64,000 nt of DNA from DATHKG01 sp035489435 (GTDB lineage Bacteria; Bacteroidota; Bacteroidia; Chitinophagales; Chitinophagaceae): assembly GCA_035489435.1 (NCBI GenBank), contig DATHKG010000005.1. One strand, given 5' to 3'. Numbering within the stretch: position 1 is the first letter of the stretch; every line of letters starts with the position of its first letter. A model generated the notes under the pieces. That model did no database searches and was not told the DNA's origin. It worked only from the letters and a program-made list of their open reading frames with translations. Positions 1 through 9,022 of this stretch are shown one piece after another. The translations under genes were made by a program, and so were the position numbers.

Positions 1-1505
1 ATCTTATTGCCTCCAGGTGTATCAATGGTGATTGTTTTAGTATCATCTTTAAAACTTATGTGCATTTTACTTCGTGTAGTAAATCCCTTCTCATGATTCG
101 TGTCCTTTGCTTTTATGGGAGCAGGTTTTGCACTACTGTGCAACATTCCCAGTACAACAGCATCACGCGGATCATCATTGATGAATCCAACGATAACCTC
201 ATCGCCTATCTCCGGACGAAAAAAAGCACCGCGATCGGATCCCGCATCGAGGCTTGCAACCCTGGTCCAGATTCCCTGCGCGGTATTATCTATGATCGGG
301 ATTTTTACCAATATCCTGTCTTCACCATCCGGATCATTCTCCAATTGCACCACCTTTCCCGTATGCAATCCATGGATACCGCCGGAAAGTCCAGCGGCAA
401 GTCCATCATTCAAATCGTCGTGCTCAAATACATAACGCGCCGGATCCAAACCGAACTGGATATGTGAATCCCACATTCCGTTACCCATTTCATGTCTAAC
501 AGCAGTAACGAATGCTTTCCCTTTGAAACGATCACCAACTCCTTCGAGAGTAACAAGATCTCCTGGCTTTACTCCAGAAAAACCGGTGAATTTAGCCCGG
601 CCCCGGATCTTCGCCATCCTGCTTCTCAACATCACACTATCCGCCCATTCCTTTAATTCCTGTTCGAGCACATGTCCGCTATGCCGGATCTCAAATTTTT
701 CGAGGTCTATAGTGTTTGCCAGTTCGGTTGCTGTTAAGTTCCCATGCTCACCAAAAGGAGCTTTTGAAGACTCAGCATCAAAAAGATCCTGATTTTTATA
801 GTCCCATGAATAAGCCTGCACATTTTTCCATTGCGTACGCGCATCCATCTCTGCTTCAAATTCCAGAATCGAGGACCCATAATTCAGATTCAGGACGGCG
901 TTAGCGGAACTATCCGGCTTTGCTATTTTAATAACACCATCACTAACGTTCACCAACATACTATTTGCCTCAGCCCGGAGCAACATGAAATCCCAATCGC
1001 TGATATGATGCTGTACCAGTTCTTTATGTTTCGTTTTTGTAGATGACACGTCAGCCTTAAGAGAATACTTCGCATACTTCTTTATCAATTCATCAAAAAC
1101 ATCGCTGTCTTTTACATTTTCGAAATAATGGCTATGACGTCCCACCGCCATCCTGATAGAATCATCCCTGCATTCGATCACCAGTTCGCCATTGCCATTT
1201 TCTTTCACTTTGATCGCATGCTTTATGATGATTCCTTTGAACAGCTGCGCGTTCTCCCCATCAAGACCGATTTTGATCATGATCTTTTTACCCGGAATGA
1301 ATTCGTCTGTATTGCTTAATTCAAAAGTTCTCTCGGATGCTTCGCCATCACGGAAAACGATTCTTGCCGAAGGGATTCGATTGATCTCCTTTGTAACAAG
1401 AATGGATAGAACCTGGTAAGCAGGGCTGACAGCTTTATCATTGATCATGATCGTGTAAGTGACCATGTCATGACGCGAAGTATTTGGTATCAGTAAATCT
1501 CCCAT
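1..1505 (-). CDS. VgrG/Afp8-like eCIS spike protein (3' end off window)
   Basis: About 501 codons are visible on the minus strand, from ATG at 1505 to the window edge with no stop, so the C-terminus is missing. The first ~340 residues match the gp27-like hub of VgrG/Rhs-type spike proteins. A gp5-like OB-fold follows (around residues 365-460), with the pattern GKVVQLENDPDGEDRILVKIP and the GDEVIVGF / DDPRDAVVLG motifs typical of the family. It would form the trimeric puncturing tip of a contractile injection system. Its start overlaps the stop of the LysM gene by one base (TAATG), which indicates translational coupling in the eCIS operon. Whether the lost C-terminus carries an effector extension cannot be seen. 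Confidence 0.9.
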   Translation of the reverse strand, partial: MGDLLIPNTSRHDMVTYTIMINDKAVSPAYQVLSILVTKEINRIPSARIVFRDGEASERTFELSNTDEFIPGKKIMIKIGLDGENAQLFKGIIIKHAIKVKENGNGELVIECRDDSIRMAVGRHSHYFENVKDSDVFDELIKKYAKYSLKADVSSTKTKHKELVQHHISDWDFMLLRAEANSMLVNVSDGVIKIAKPDSSANAVLNLNYGSSILEFEAEMDARTQWKNVQAYSWDYKNQDLFDAESSKAPFGEHGNLTATELANTIDLEKFEIRHSGHVLEQELKEWADSVMLRSRMAKIRGRAKFTGFSGVKPGDLVTLEGVGDRFKGKAFVTAVRHEMGNGMWDSHIQFGLDPARYVFEHDDLNDGLAAGLSGGIHGLHTGKVVQLENDPDGEDRILVKIPIIDNTAQGIWTRVASLDAGSDRGAFFRPEIGDEVIVGFINDDPRDAVVLGMLHSSAKPAPIKAKDTNHEKGFTTRSKMHISFKDDTKTITIDTPGGNK

Positions 1506-2245
1506 TATATTTCTTTTTGATCAAAGGGTGGAAAATAGAGATCGCTGCCAGACCTGATCCGCCGAATAGTTGTCAAATGATTTACCTTGCCGACCTGGAG
1601 CAGGTATTTCGGATCGTTATAGATACGGTAAGTCAGGTAATCCAGACGGTCGCCTTCTTTAACCCGCCGGTAATGCGTTAGATCCGGTGAACTGGGTTTA
1701 TCTTCAGCAATCCTTTGTTCCCGCGTTTTATAATCAACAAAAGTGCAACTAAGCTTTGCCCGCAGCGGCTTGCCATCAGGGTTGAACAATGTATAGTTGA
1801 TATCGAGGCTGGACAATACACACCTGAATCGTATTTCAGAGCCCCAAATGAGCAGTAAGAATTTCGGACGATGGATCTTCTTCGACATCTTGTATACACA
1901 GTCCAGGAAATTCTTCAACTGTTGTTCAACAGGCAATACTTCATTGACGATCTTTCTGTCTTCCAGTTTCGCTTCGACATTGACCCGCCGGTATCCTTCC
2001 ATTGTTGCGGTGCCATCGAGAATAAAATCCAGTTTTAATTCTTCAGGTGCAACAGATTTGAACCGTACATCCGTCCCCCGGCCACCGTGCCCTCTCCGAA
2101 CATCCACATCGATCTTGAGGGTCTTGGTGAACGATTCCGGATTGATCGGAGTAACGAATGTAGGTGTCTTCTTATCCAACTCTTCTCCCGGATCTGTAAA
2201 CTCCTTATCCTCGAAGGAATATATCCTTACTTTTTGTAATTCCAT
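1505..2245 (-). CDS. eCIS LysM-type tube/baseplate adaptor (Afp7-like)
   Basis: 246 residues. The C-terminal ~50 residues fit a LysM-like module (VKEGDRLDYLTYRIYNDPKY, then an N-H and a final LYFPP), as in the Afp7/Pvc7 and gp53-like proteins that link inner tube to spike and baseplate. The N-terminal 190 residues have the beta-rich pattern of the CIS tube-associated family (TPINPESF near the start). It sits between DUF5908 and the VgrG spike gene, the expected order in eCIS loci. The start ATG at 2245 follows the DUF5908 stop directly. The role in spike-tube attachment is from family knowledge; the assignment is by motif and position. Confidence 0.82.
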   Translation of the reverse strand: MELQKVRIYSFEDKEFTDPGEELDKKTPTFVTPINPESFTKTLKIDVDVRRGHGGRGTDVRFKSVAPEELKLDFILDGTATMEGYRRVNVEAKLEDRKIVNEVLPVEQQLKNFLDCVYKMSKKIHRPKFLLLIWGSEIRFRCVLSSLDINYTLFNPDGKPLRAKLSCTFVDYKTREQRIAEDKPSSPDLTHYRRVKEGDRLDYLTYRIYNDPKYLLQVGKVNHLTTIRRIRSGSDLYFPPFDQKEI

Positions 2246-2419
2246 TTAGCGTTCGTTTTTATCTTTCAGAATTTCCATAATCCGTTGAATGCATATGTTG
2301 ACAATTTCTTCGTTTGGTGATACTGAGTTATTCTCTGCGCCCGCAGGCGTCGCTCCTCCGGCAGCATCATCCTGAACTACCGTGGCTTTAATAATGAGTT
2401 CACGAATTTCAATAGGCAT
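2246..2419 (-). CDS. DUF5908 small eCIS protein
   Basis: A 57-residue ORF beginning MPIEIRELIIKATV, the signature opening of DUF5908, a small family found in Bacteroidota contractile-injection loci. A variable Ala/Gly/Asn linker is followed by an amphipathic helix (residues ~38-57). Its stop abuts the LysM gene and its start lies 3 bases from the tube-protein stop, so it is embedded in the operon. The biochemical role is unknown; position suggests a small structural or assembly factor near the tube/spike junction. Confidence 0.85.
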   Translation of the reverse strand: MPIEIRELIIKATVVQDDAAGGATPAGAENNSVSPNEEIVNICIQRIMEILKDKNER

Positions 2420-2422
2420 AGT

Positions 2423-2896
2423 TTATCTGTTTACAAAAGAGATATAATTGTAATTCAGTTCGAGTGTTTCGATCAATACCTCACCGCGTTCAGCATTCAA
2501 TTCACCGATCTTCCAACTCCTCGGCCATACATTATTCACTGTCCATTGTAAAAGCGGATTGTGTTCCTCATCAAGTAATTGTATATCCACGATTCCAATT
2601 GGAATTACGATCTGATCCTGGAATGCAAGATTCAGCCATTTCGTCACACCCGATTCCGAAGAAAGCAGTACACCTCTCTTAAGGATTAATGGTCCATACT
2701 TTCTTCTTACCGGGATAACATGCTCAAAACGATTTTCACCTCCCTCCTTGACCGTCTCTGTTTCGATCGTCGAATCGAGGCCGGTTACAGATTGAAAACG
2801 TGTATCGAAAGACTCCGTATCATCCGGAGAAAAGCAAACCCTGAAATGAAAACCGGGTAGCTGGTAAAACTCGTCCTGACTTTTACGTTTTTCCAT
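2423..2896 (-). CDS. gp19-family inner tube protein (minor/initiator type)
   Basis: 157 residues of the phage T4 gp19-like tail tube family (Hcp-like fold). Visible family patterns are the N-terminal FHFRVCF strand, FQSVTGLDS, the LKRGVL motif and the C-terminal ETLELNYNYI strand. It is shorter and more divergent than the neighbouring tube paralogue and lies nearer the LysM/spike genes, as Afp5-like tube-initiator subunits do. It would form the first ring(s) between spike and main tube; this specific role is inference from gene order. Confidence 0.85.
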   Translation of the reverse strand: MEKRKSQDEFYQLPGFHFRVCFSPDDTESFDTRFQSVTGLDSTIETETVKEGGENRFEHVIPVRRKYGPLILKRGVLLSSESGVTKWLNLAFQDQIVIPIGIVDIQLLDEEHNPLLQWTVNNVWPRSWKIGELNAERGEVLIETLELNYNYISFVNR

Positions 2897-2906
2897 TTAC
2901 TCAGTT

Positions 2907-3389
2907 TTATTTTAATAGGATATCCAATCCCTCGTGCACGAGTTCCATAGTTTCAATCGCCACCTCATTCGCATCCGCTTTCAGATCGGTTGATTGAATT
3001 TTTGAGGGCCATGCATTTTGAAGCGTCCAGGTTATGATCGCATTGTGTTCTTCATTCAGCAATTTGATTGTAACAGGCCGCCTGAATTTCGATCCTGTTT
3101 TATTTCCTTCCTGGAAATAATAGGTTTTCTTCCATTCATTGAAGTAGGCGAAGTCCCCTTCGAATGTGCCTCGCTTCAGCGTGACGTTGGCGAATTTGGT
3201 CAATCCAGGTTGTTTGGTCTTATTGTATTTTTTACTGTTGCCTTCACGATACTCAATAACTTCTGTTTCAAAATCCAATCCACTGACTTCAGTAAATCCG
3301 ATCCGATACTCTTTTTCATCGGGTTTAATACTTGCCCATTCAACCTGGAAATGGAATTTTGGAATGGGATAATCTCCTTTCGCTGGCAT
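2907..3389 (-). CDS. gp19-family major inner tube protein
   Basis: 160 residues. It has FHFQVEWASI, FTEVSGLDFETEV, VTLKRGTFEGD, NEEHNAIITWTLQNAWPSK and a C-terminal IETMELVHEG, which together are the hallmark of eCIS/T4 tail tube proteins. Ten bases separate it from the downstream tube paralogue. It should polymerise as hexameric rings into the inner tube ejected on sheath contraction. Two tube paralogues in tandem are usual for eCIS. I choose it as the major subunit because it matches the family best. Confidence 0.88.
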   Translation of the reverse strand: MPAKGDYPIPKFHFQVEWASIKPDEKEYRIGFTEVSGLDFETEVIEYREGNSKKYNKTKQPGLTKFANVTLKRGTFEGDFAYFNEWKKTYYFQEGNKTGSKFRRPVTIKLLNEEHNAIITWTLQNAWPSKIQSTDLKADANEVAIETMELVHEGLDILLK

Positions 3390-3421
3390 ATGAATTGTTT
3401 TAATGATGATTATAAAATTGA

Positions 3422-4495
3422 TTATTTACACCTGTCTTTTGGATTAACCTCTTTGATTGCATTTTCGAGACTTACCTTACAAGCAGTAAGCAATTCTTTT
3501 TCTTTTTTTGCGTCATTCAGTTTTTTCGAAAGTTCAGGCACACACTTCTCGTCCTTGTCAAGCATTTTTTTGATCTTTCCTTTATAACCATCCCTGCAAA
3601 TAGGAAAACCAATTGTTGGCGTTAAATCGCATTTTTCCTGCTCACATGGATCATTCGATGGTTTCTGCTCCTGCTGTCCATAGCCCTGCTGCTTTACAGG
3701 TGGTTTTGTTTCATCCTCATCCTTGCAGTCGACATTCGCATCTTTGCAATCGTCCCAACACTCAAATGCACAATACCATTCACAGATTATGGTTTTGAAT
3801 CCGTACCGCGGTTTTGCCTCATTACAATCACAGGGTTTTCTGTTTGGATCACAGGGATTATAGGAATCATCATCGCGTGGACAACTCTGTGTAGAAATAT
3901 TATTCCGGATAAGCTGGGCGAGTCGGATCGCCTCAACAATAGCGGTTATCAGTGCTGCCCTGGTTTTAATAACTTCCTCCAGCTTTTTGTAATACTCACC
4001 AAGGCATTTCAGGATTCCCTGGTCCCTGACCAACGACGGATCATTATTGCTATTGATGCAATTTTGCAGGAAGTCATACCGGATTTTAATCTGATCGACC
4101 TGGAAATAAAAATCCCTGATCATGCAAAAAAGAATTTCTATCGCCTCAGTTGCTTTGCAGGAGTTATACCAGATCTTTTCTGATTGACTGGCGAGAATAT
4201 CAAGTTGATGACAAATCAAACGCGCTTTGTCCTCGGCGTCTATCAGTTCATCGATCCATTTCCTATACCGGTTACGCCTGTCCATGATAACACTCAATTG
4301 CTTTTCCATTTGAAGCACTTCCTCTACTTTGCTGGTGTAACGGCAGGTTACTTCTTTCAATTCATCTCTCCAATCATCATAGCAGCAATCCGTACATTTT
4401 GGATCATCCGGTGGATCTTTCCGGCAGCAGTCGAATAGCTGACTACCTTCGCCGATATTTTTATCTGAGGGTTGATAATTATGCTGTGTTAACAT
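3422..4495 (-). CDS. cysteine-rich eCIS-operon protein A, unknown function
   Basis: 357 residues with 26 cysteines. An N-terminal cluster (CCRKDPPDDPKCTDCCYDDW, around residues 23-42) precedes a largely helical centre with coiled-coil character (residues ~50-205), a second Cys/Asp cluster (~205-260), a Gln/Pro-rich linker and a Lys-rich helical tail. There is no signal peptide or transmembrane segment. It lies between the tube genes and a second Cys-rich gene with short spacing and is surely part of the operon. I recognise no family. Metal binding or a disulfide-stabilised surface component are both possible; nothing in the sequence decides. Confidence 0.75.
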   Translation of the reverse strand: MLTQHNYQPSDKNIGEGSQLFDCCRKDPPDDPKCTDCCYDDWRDELKEVTCRYTSKVEEVLQMEKQLSVIMDRRNRYRKWIDELIDAEDKARLICHQLDILASQSEKIWYNSCKATEAIEILFCMIRDFYFQVDQIKIRYDFLQNCINSNNDPSLVRDQGILKCLGEYYKKLEEVIKTRAALITAIVEAIRLAQLIRNNISTQSCPRDDDSYNPCDPNRKPCDCNEAKPRYGFKTIICEWYCAFECWDDCKDANVDCKDEDETKPPVKQQGYGQQEQKPSNDPCEQEKCDLTPTIGFPICRDGYKGKIKKMLDKDEKCVPELSKKLNDAKKEKELLTACKVSLENAIKEVNPKDRCK

Positions 4496-4536
4496 AATAT
4501 TTCATTTACTGGTTAAATACAATTATTGATAACTTT

Positions 4537-5565
4537 TTAGTCTGCGTAGTGATTTTGAGTTGTCGCCGGAGGTTTGGTTGTTTCAGTGCAGCAAAACGTG
4601 ACCTTTACTTCACCACATATTTCGCAGATACATTCCTCGCTTCCTTTAAGGCGCGGCTCACAAATCTTATCGTCCGGCTGTTTGAGGCAACGGCATTTTG
4701 GACAGCAGAGGAATTTTGCCGCGTCGTAATACCCTTCGAAAGTAGCACGGGCATTATTCCTATCGATTGCAGCTTTAGTAATATCCTGCACAGACTTAAC
4801 AAGATCTTCCTGTAGTTTTTTCAGATCCGTTTCGCGGGCCTTCACTATGTCTCCGATCAGCGTCTTGAACGATTTTGATTTTTCATCCAGTAATTTCTGC
4901 TGTGGCTCAAGCGTATCAATGTTTGAAAATACCTGTATCCCAACTACGTCGTGTGCAGACTTGAAAATGGAATCAATATCTGTTGCAAGTGCCTTTGGCA
5001 TGCAAATCAGTTCTTTTATCCAATTGTCCGAACCGTTGCATGCGTCCGGGATCTTTGGTTGATCTTTGCAATCCTCGGTTGTTTTACCAGTTAATGCCCT
5101 TCGTTGGGTACTATTGCAACTGTCCTTAAAGCAACTGTCAAGATCACAGGCCGCTTTTTTAAGGTCGCTGAATTTACCCTTAGCTTCTTTTACACCCTTT
5201 GCGATTTCTTTGAGTTTGTCGGAAAGTTTTTTATTCCAGTCTTTCAACTGCGTCACATTCGCTTTTAGCGACTCATTGGTCTGTGAAAGTTCAGTTCCTA
5301 TTGTGATGTCGAAATTGCGAAAGCGTCTATAGTTTTCCTCGGAGTACCGGAACAGGCATTTCTTATCGTTGTACACCAGGTTTTCGCCATCAAACTTTTT
5401 TTCCTGCTTGTTTTTCTCACCATCCCATTCATAAAGTTTATCACAAATACCTTTCCGATCGAAATTGATCGCAGCCTGCGTCGGCAGGTCCTTCTCCTCA
5501 CAGTCCTTACAGTCCTTATCCCGGTCATCCGGCCGGGGAGGATATTTTCGTTGATCATTTGCCAT
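4537..5565 (-). CDS. cysteine-rich eCIS-operon protein B, unknown function
   Basis: 342 residues with 20 cysteines. It opens with a Pro/Asp-rich segment and a CKDCEEKD motif, followed by helical Lys-rich stretches with heptad character (residues ~95-140 and 225-275). It ends in a dense Cys block (LCCPKCRC, CICEIC, FCC, about residues 288-330) spaced like paired zinc ribbons or knuckles. No signal peptide or membrane segment is visible. Layout (Cys-rich ends, helical middle) resembles its downstream neighbour, so the two may be distant paralogues or partners. It sits directly after the sheath gene. Function unknown; a structural or cargo-related eCIS role is inferred from position only. Confidence 0.75.
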   Translation of the reverse strand: MANDQRKYPPRPDDRDKDCKDCEEKDLPTQAAINFDRKGICDKLYEWDGEKNKQEKKFDGENLVYNDKKCLFRYSEENYRRFRNFDITIGTELSQTNESLKANVTQLKDWNKKLSDKLKEIAKGVKEAKGKFSDLKKAACDLDSCFKDSCNSTQRRALTGKTTEDCKDQPKIPDACNGSDNWIKELICMPKALATDIDSIFKSAHDVVGIQVFSNIDTLEPQQKLLDEKSKSFKTLIGDIVKARETDLKKLQEDLVKSVQDITKAAIDRNNARATFEGYYDAAKFLCCPKCRCLKQPDDKICEPRLKGSEECICEICGEVKVTFCCTETTKPPATTQNHYAD

Positions 5566-5604
5566 TTTGATATGATTTAACGGTTAATGGAATTTATAAG
5601 GCGA

Positions 5605-6999
5605 CTATTCAGATAACATTTTATGCATGAATTTCAAGATGATGAATTCAGCCGGCCGAACAACAGCCATTCCTATTTCGACGATCATTCGTCCCTCCCA
5701 TATGTCTACTTCAGTCATCGTCTCACCCAGTCCAACCTTTATGAAGAATGCTTCTGCTGTTGTTGTGCCCTGAAGTGCGCCTGCTTTCCATTGTTGTGTG
5801 AGATAATTTGAGATCATGGATTTCACCCGGATCCAGGTATTAAGATCATTGGGCTCAAATACAAATTGTTCCGTTGCATTTTTTGTTGATTCTTCCACCA
5901 TGTTGAAGAAGCGTCGGACAGGAATATATCGCCATTCATTGTCGTTGCCGGCAAGCGTTCTCGCCCCCCAGACCACGGCAGCACCGCGACCGGTAAATGT
6001 TCGGATGACATTGATGGATTTTCCCGCTACGTTATCCACGTTCAGGTCTTCCTGCTCCTTATGCGTGACCAGGAATTCCGGGCTGTCAACAAAGTCGAGA
6101 TTAACATTTGCCGGCGCTTTCCAAACTCCCCTGGAATTATCCACCTCTGCATACTTACCAACAACCGAAGATGAAGCCGGAAGCAAAACCTCTATATCGT
6201 CAATTGCAGCCTTAGCCATAAAGTAGAAGGAATTATTCTTTGTCTTCAATTCTGCCAGAGTGCCTGTGAGTGTTGCATCTCCTTTCCCGATGATGTTCAC
6301 CGTTTCATCACCGCCATATTTGTATTCAATCTGTGAGTTAATGCGCGGATAATAAATGGCTCCGTATTTCAAACGATCTGTATCACCTGAAATTCGCAAC
6401 CTTGCTTCCGCAATATTTTCAGACTTCAGGAATTCGGGATTGATATAAACATCTCCCACCGCAAACCTGTCCTTAAGATCTTTACATTGATCGAGCGCCT
6501 CAACGAAAAGAGAGTAATAGCTGGCGGCCTCCGTGATGTTCAGGCCATCAGGAAAAACGATAAGCGTTACTTCATTGATCTTTGCAACTTCATCCAATCC
6601 GGACTTCAGCGTTGCCTGGCCGATGACTCCTCCACCGGTGTAATCGCCCACAGAAACGATATAGCAGGGTCCTCCTCCATTAATGAAGAACATTTGGAGT
6701 GAATAAAACATCAGGTAGTTTGACCTGTTCTCGACCTTACCCTGTACTTCCACTCTTGTACCGCTTGTATCGATGGTGACGATGATACCTGCTTCCGGCT
6801 GCGGGCCGCCGAAATAGAGTTCGTAGTCAAGCATTGAAGTAATCCGGAATGGAACGTTTCGCAAATCATCGTCCTCTTTGCGTTTTGCTTTTTCGGTATA
6901 ACCAATAAATGCTGGTATCGCGGTTTCAACTGAGGCGATGGAGGGTGGAAGCCTCCTGATTTCCTCAATATAGACACCTGGCGTTTTGTATTCTGGCAT
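5605..6999 (-). CDS. contractile sheath protein (Afp2-4/gp18-like)
   Basis: 464 residues. It begins YKTPGVYIEEI, the classic tail-sheath opening, followed by SVETAIPAFIGYTEKA. The C-terminal third holds the conserved sheath core (GRGAAVVWGARTLAGND, YIPVRRFFNMVEEST, FEPND..TW, then a FIKVGLGETMT segment). It would polymerise around the inner tube and contract to drive injection. Only one sheath gene is visible here, whereas many eCIS loci have two to four. The length is normal for a minimal sheath. It is followed by the Cys-rich gene B and preceded by the beta-rich unknown. Confidence 0.95.
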   Translation of the reverse strand: MPEYKTPGVYIEEIRRLPPSIASVETAIPAFIGYTEKAKRKEDDDLRNVPFRITSMLDYELYFGGPQPEAGIIVTIDTSGTRVEVQGKVENRSNYLMFYSLQMFFINGGGPCYIVSVGDYTGGGVIGQATLKSGLDEVAKINEVTLIVFPDGLNITEAASYYSLFVEALDQCKDLKDRFAVGDVYINPEFLKSENIAEARLRISGDTDRLKYGAIYYPRINSQIEYKYGGDETVNIIGKGDATLTGTLAELKTKNNSFYFMAKAAIDDIEVLLPASSSVVGKYAEVDNSRGVWKAPANVNLDFVDSPEFLVTHKEQEDLNVDNVAGKSINVIRTFTGRGAAVVWGARTLAGNDNEWRYIPVRRFFNMVEESTKNATEQFVFEPNDLNTWIRVKSMISNYLTQQWKAGALQGTTTAEAFFIKVGLGETMTEVDIWEGRMIVEIGMAVVRPAEFIILKFMHKMLSE

Positions 7000-7052
7000 A
7001 TAAAATTGTTTTATTTGTGAAGAATATTGTCCGGTTAGATGATACCGTTAGG

Positions 7053-8366
7053 TCAGGGCCCTTTTGAAAAAATTCCGGCGACCGGCACAACGATATCAGC
7101 AAACAGGCGCTGTTGCTCACCAACTGTGATAACCGTTGACTCGGGATGAGGGAGATAATCAGGCGGTGTGGACCCGTTTCTTTTGAAAGGAAAGGCAGTG
7201 AAAGACGAGGAACGGGGAGCTTTTGATATCAGTTTTCCATTTTCATCATCAAGGTGGAATTGCAGAATCTCTGGCGCAGGCTTGAGTTTTTTGTCGTCCT
7301 TACTGAAGTAACGGAAATAAACAATCCTGCTCTTGAATCTCAGTTCATATTTAGTATGAGGCACCTTTGTGCCATCGGCAAGAATATGCGTTGTAAGAGT
7401 TCCGTCACCCCGCAATAACGCGAAGGTGTTACCTGTTTTGCTGATCTTTATTCCGATAACAGCGAGATTGTCTCCACTGTATATTGTTTTATCGAGATAA
7501 AAACTCCTGGTGTCAGTGAAATTGTTATTACCGATCACTTCCAGTTCATAGCGCCCCGCTTGTAGTTCCTGATTATTTTCATCTCTCGAAAAATTCAGGG
7601 CGGCTGTGGCTATTCGCCCGGTTTGGCTAAAATCAATATTTTTAACAAGATCACCATCAGATTTTTTAAGTGAGAAACTGCATTGAGTAACATTGGAATC
7701 AGGTGGAAAATAATAAGTAAAGGCTGGCGGCAATAAGGTCCTGTCGGCGCTGGTAACAAATCCCGTACCTTCAACTTTCCTCCATTGGTCTGCTGGCGCA
7801 GTGTTTTTCTTGTTCATAAATTCAAAGATTCCCTGGCCCGTCTCTATTGCCAGCTCGCCCTGCTCATATTTTTTAGTGGTGTTGATTGGATCTATCGGTT
7901 TAGATAACGAAGGGAAGATCTTATCATTCACTGAGTTGTCGTTATCAAAATAATAAATCGATTTTGTTGTCGATTGAAAGGGGAAGTTACCAAGTTGATT
8001 GCCGTCGGAATTATGGGCGCGAATGCTGAAAAATATCATTGAATCTTCTTTGGGAGTTACAAAGGGGGTATAAGTAACAGACCCGTCGGGAAGCGTTTGC
8101 TTTTTAACCTCAATGGCTACCCTAAAGCCAGTGATGGTCGGCAGAAGACGCATTCGCCATCCCTTTAAGAGTGCTTCAGAACTTTCCAACACCTTAATTT
8201 CCCAGTCAGATTGCAGCCGGTAAAAATTGTCTTTAATTTTTTCCTGCAACAGCTTTTCTCTCGACTGAGCATCAGTGATATTGAAATAGGATTCACCTTT
8301 ACTGTTGATCAGGTAATATTCATGCAATAGCATGACTTCAAACAATATCTTATAAACAACAGACAT
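7053..8366 (-). CDS. beta-rich eCIS-operon protein of unknown function
   Basis: 437 residues, predominantly beta-rich by eye, with no signal peptide, membrane segment or catalytic motif that I recognise. The N-terminus (residues 1-80) is helical (KILFEVMLLHEYYLINSKG) and the rest is strand-rich with repeated Phe-X-Leu/Asp-Gly patterns. It lies 2 bases after the DUF4255 cap gene stop and 53 bases before the sheath start, so it is the second gene of the operon. The position suggests a cap-proximal or surface component. Calling it a fibre or effector would be a guess. Confidence 0.72.
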   Translation of the reverse strand: MSVVYKILFEVMLLHEYYLINSKGESYFNITDAQSREKLLQEKIKDNFYRLQSDWEIKVLESSEALLKGWRMRLLPTITGFRVAIEVKKQTLPDGSVTYTPFVTPKEDSMIFFSIRAHNSDGNQLGNFPFQSTTKSIYYFDNDNSVNDKIFPSLSKPIDPINTTKKYEQGELAIETGQGIFEFMNKKNTAPADQWRKVEGTGFVTSADRTLLPPAFTYYFPPDSNVTQCSFSLKKSDGDLVKNIDFSQTGRIATAALNFSRDENNQELQAGRYELEVIGNNNFTDTRSFYLDKTIYSGDNLAVIGIKISKTGNTFALLRGDGTLTTHILADGTKVPHTKYELRFKSRIVYFRYFSKDDKKLKPAPEILQFHLDDENGKLISKAPRSSSFTAFPFKRNGSTPPDYLPHPESTVITVGEQQRLFADIVVPVAGIFSKGP

Positions 8367-8368
8367 GA

Positions 8369-9022
8369 TTAATGATTGTCAGTAATTTTTACAATATTGG
8401 TCGTAACTTCTTCGATAAGAGGAACAATCTTCTGAACGCTTTTATCCGTGATCATTACAAGGCGCATTTTGTACATCGCAAACGGAATCTGTCTTCCACC
8501 CAATGATCCCCACAAGTGATTGATCTGTTCGAACGTCAGCGTATATAGTTCAGCGATAATCTTCAAATTTGCTATTTCCGGCTTGCTGAGGTCGCCCAGG
8601 TCGCCGGGCAGAATCACGGGGGAAGTAGCTGGTGTAAATGTGTTCTTTCCCTGGAAAAACCTGATCACAAGTGAAAGCCTTTTCAGCGCTTGTACATAGG
8701 CGTTATTTGGGGGAACGCCACCTGTAAAATTGGAAGTAAAGAGTACATACAGATTGAGGAATACCGGCCGATTTTCATATCTCGCGGTGCCATCACCGAG
8801 CTTTGTAAACAGATTGCCGTTTTTCAGCGTACTTTCCTCTTCGATGTTTACAACGGAAATCACGAGGCTATTTTCAAGATTCTGCCCTTCGTCTGTATCG
8901 AAGAGACCGATATTCTCGATTACGACATTGGCAGGATCACCTTGTGCTACCATATAGGCAGACAATTCCTCCCGCAATAATATCATTGCGTTTCCAATCA
9001 CTTGTGGTTTTTTAGGAGACAA
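8369..9022 (-). CDS. DUF4255 (Pvc16-like) eCIS cap/terminator protein
   Basis: Up to 217 residues, of the DUF4255 family (Pvc16/Afp16 N-terminal-like), which caps the tube and sheath end and sets particle length. Visible signals are the opening AMILLREELSAYM helix, the NLENSLVISVVNIEEE strand pair, PVFLNLYVLFTSNF and the FEQINHLWGSLGG..PFAMYKMRL block. The longest frame starts at TTG 9022, but the family usually opens with a hydrophobic residue followed by the A-x-x-x-L helix. GTG at 9001 (giving MIGNAMILL) therefore fits better, although no strong ribosome site distinguishes them. It is the first gene of the visible leftward eCIS operon. Confidence 0.88.
   Translation of the reverse strand: MSPKKPQVIGNAMILLREELSAYMVAQGDPANVVIENIGLFDTDEGQNLENSLVISVVNIEEESTLKNGNLFTKLGDGTARYENRPVFLNLYVLFTSNFTGGVPPNNAYVQALKRLSLVIRFFQGKNTFTPATSPVILPGDLGDLSKPEIANLKIIAELYTLTFEQINHLWGSLGGRQIPFAMYKMRLVMITDKSVQKIVPLIEEVTTNIVKITDNH

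Noticed and set aside
1..9022. Type VI secretion or prophage tail
   Set aside because: DUF4255 cap, DUF5908, LysM adaptor and paired gp19 tube genes with a sheath fit an eCIS; no TssJLM, portal, capsid or lysis genes are seen.
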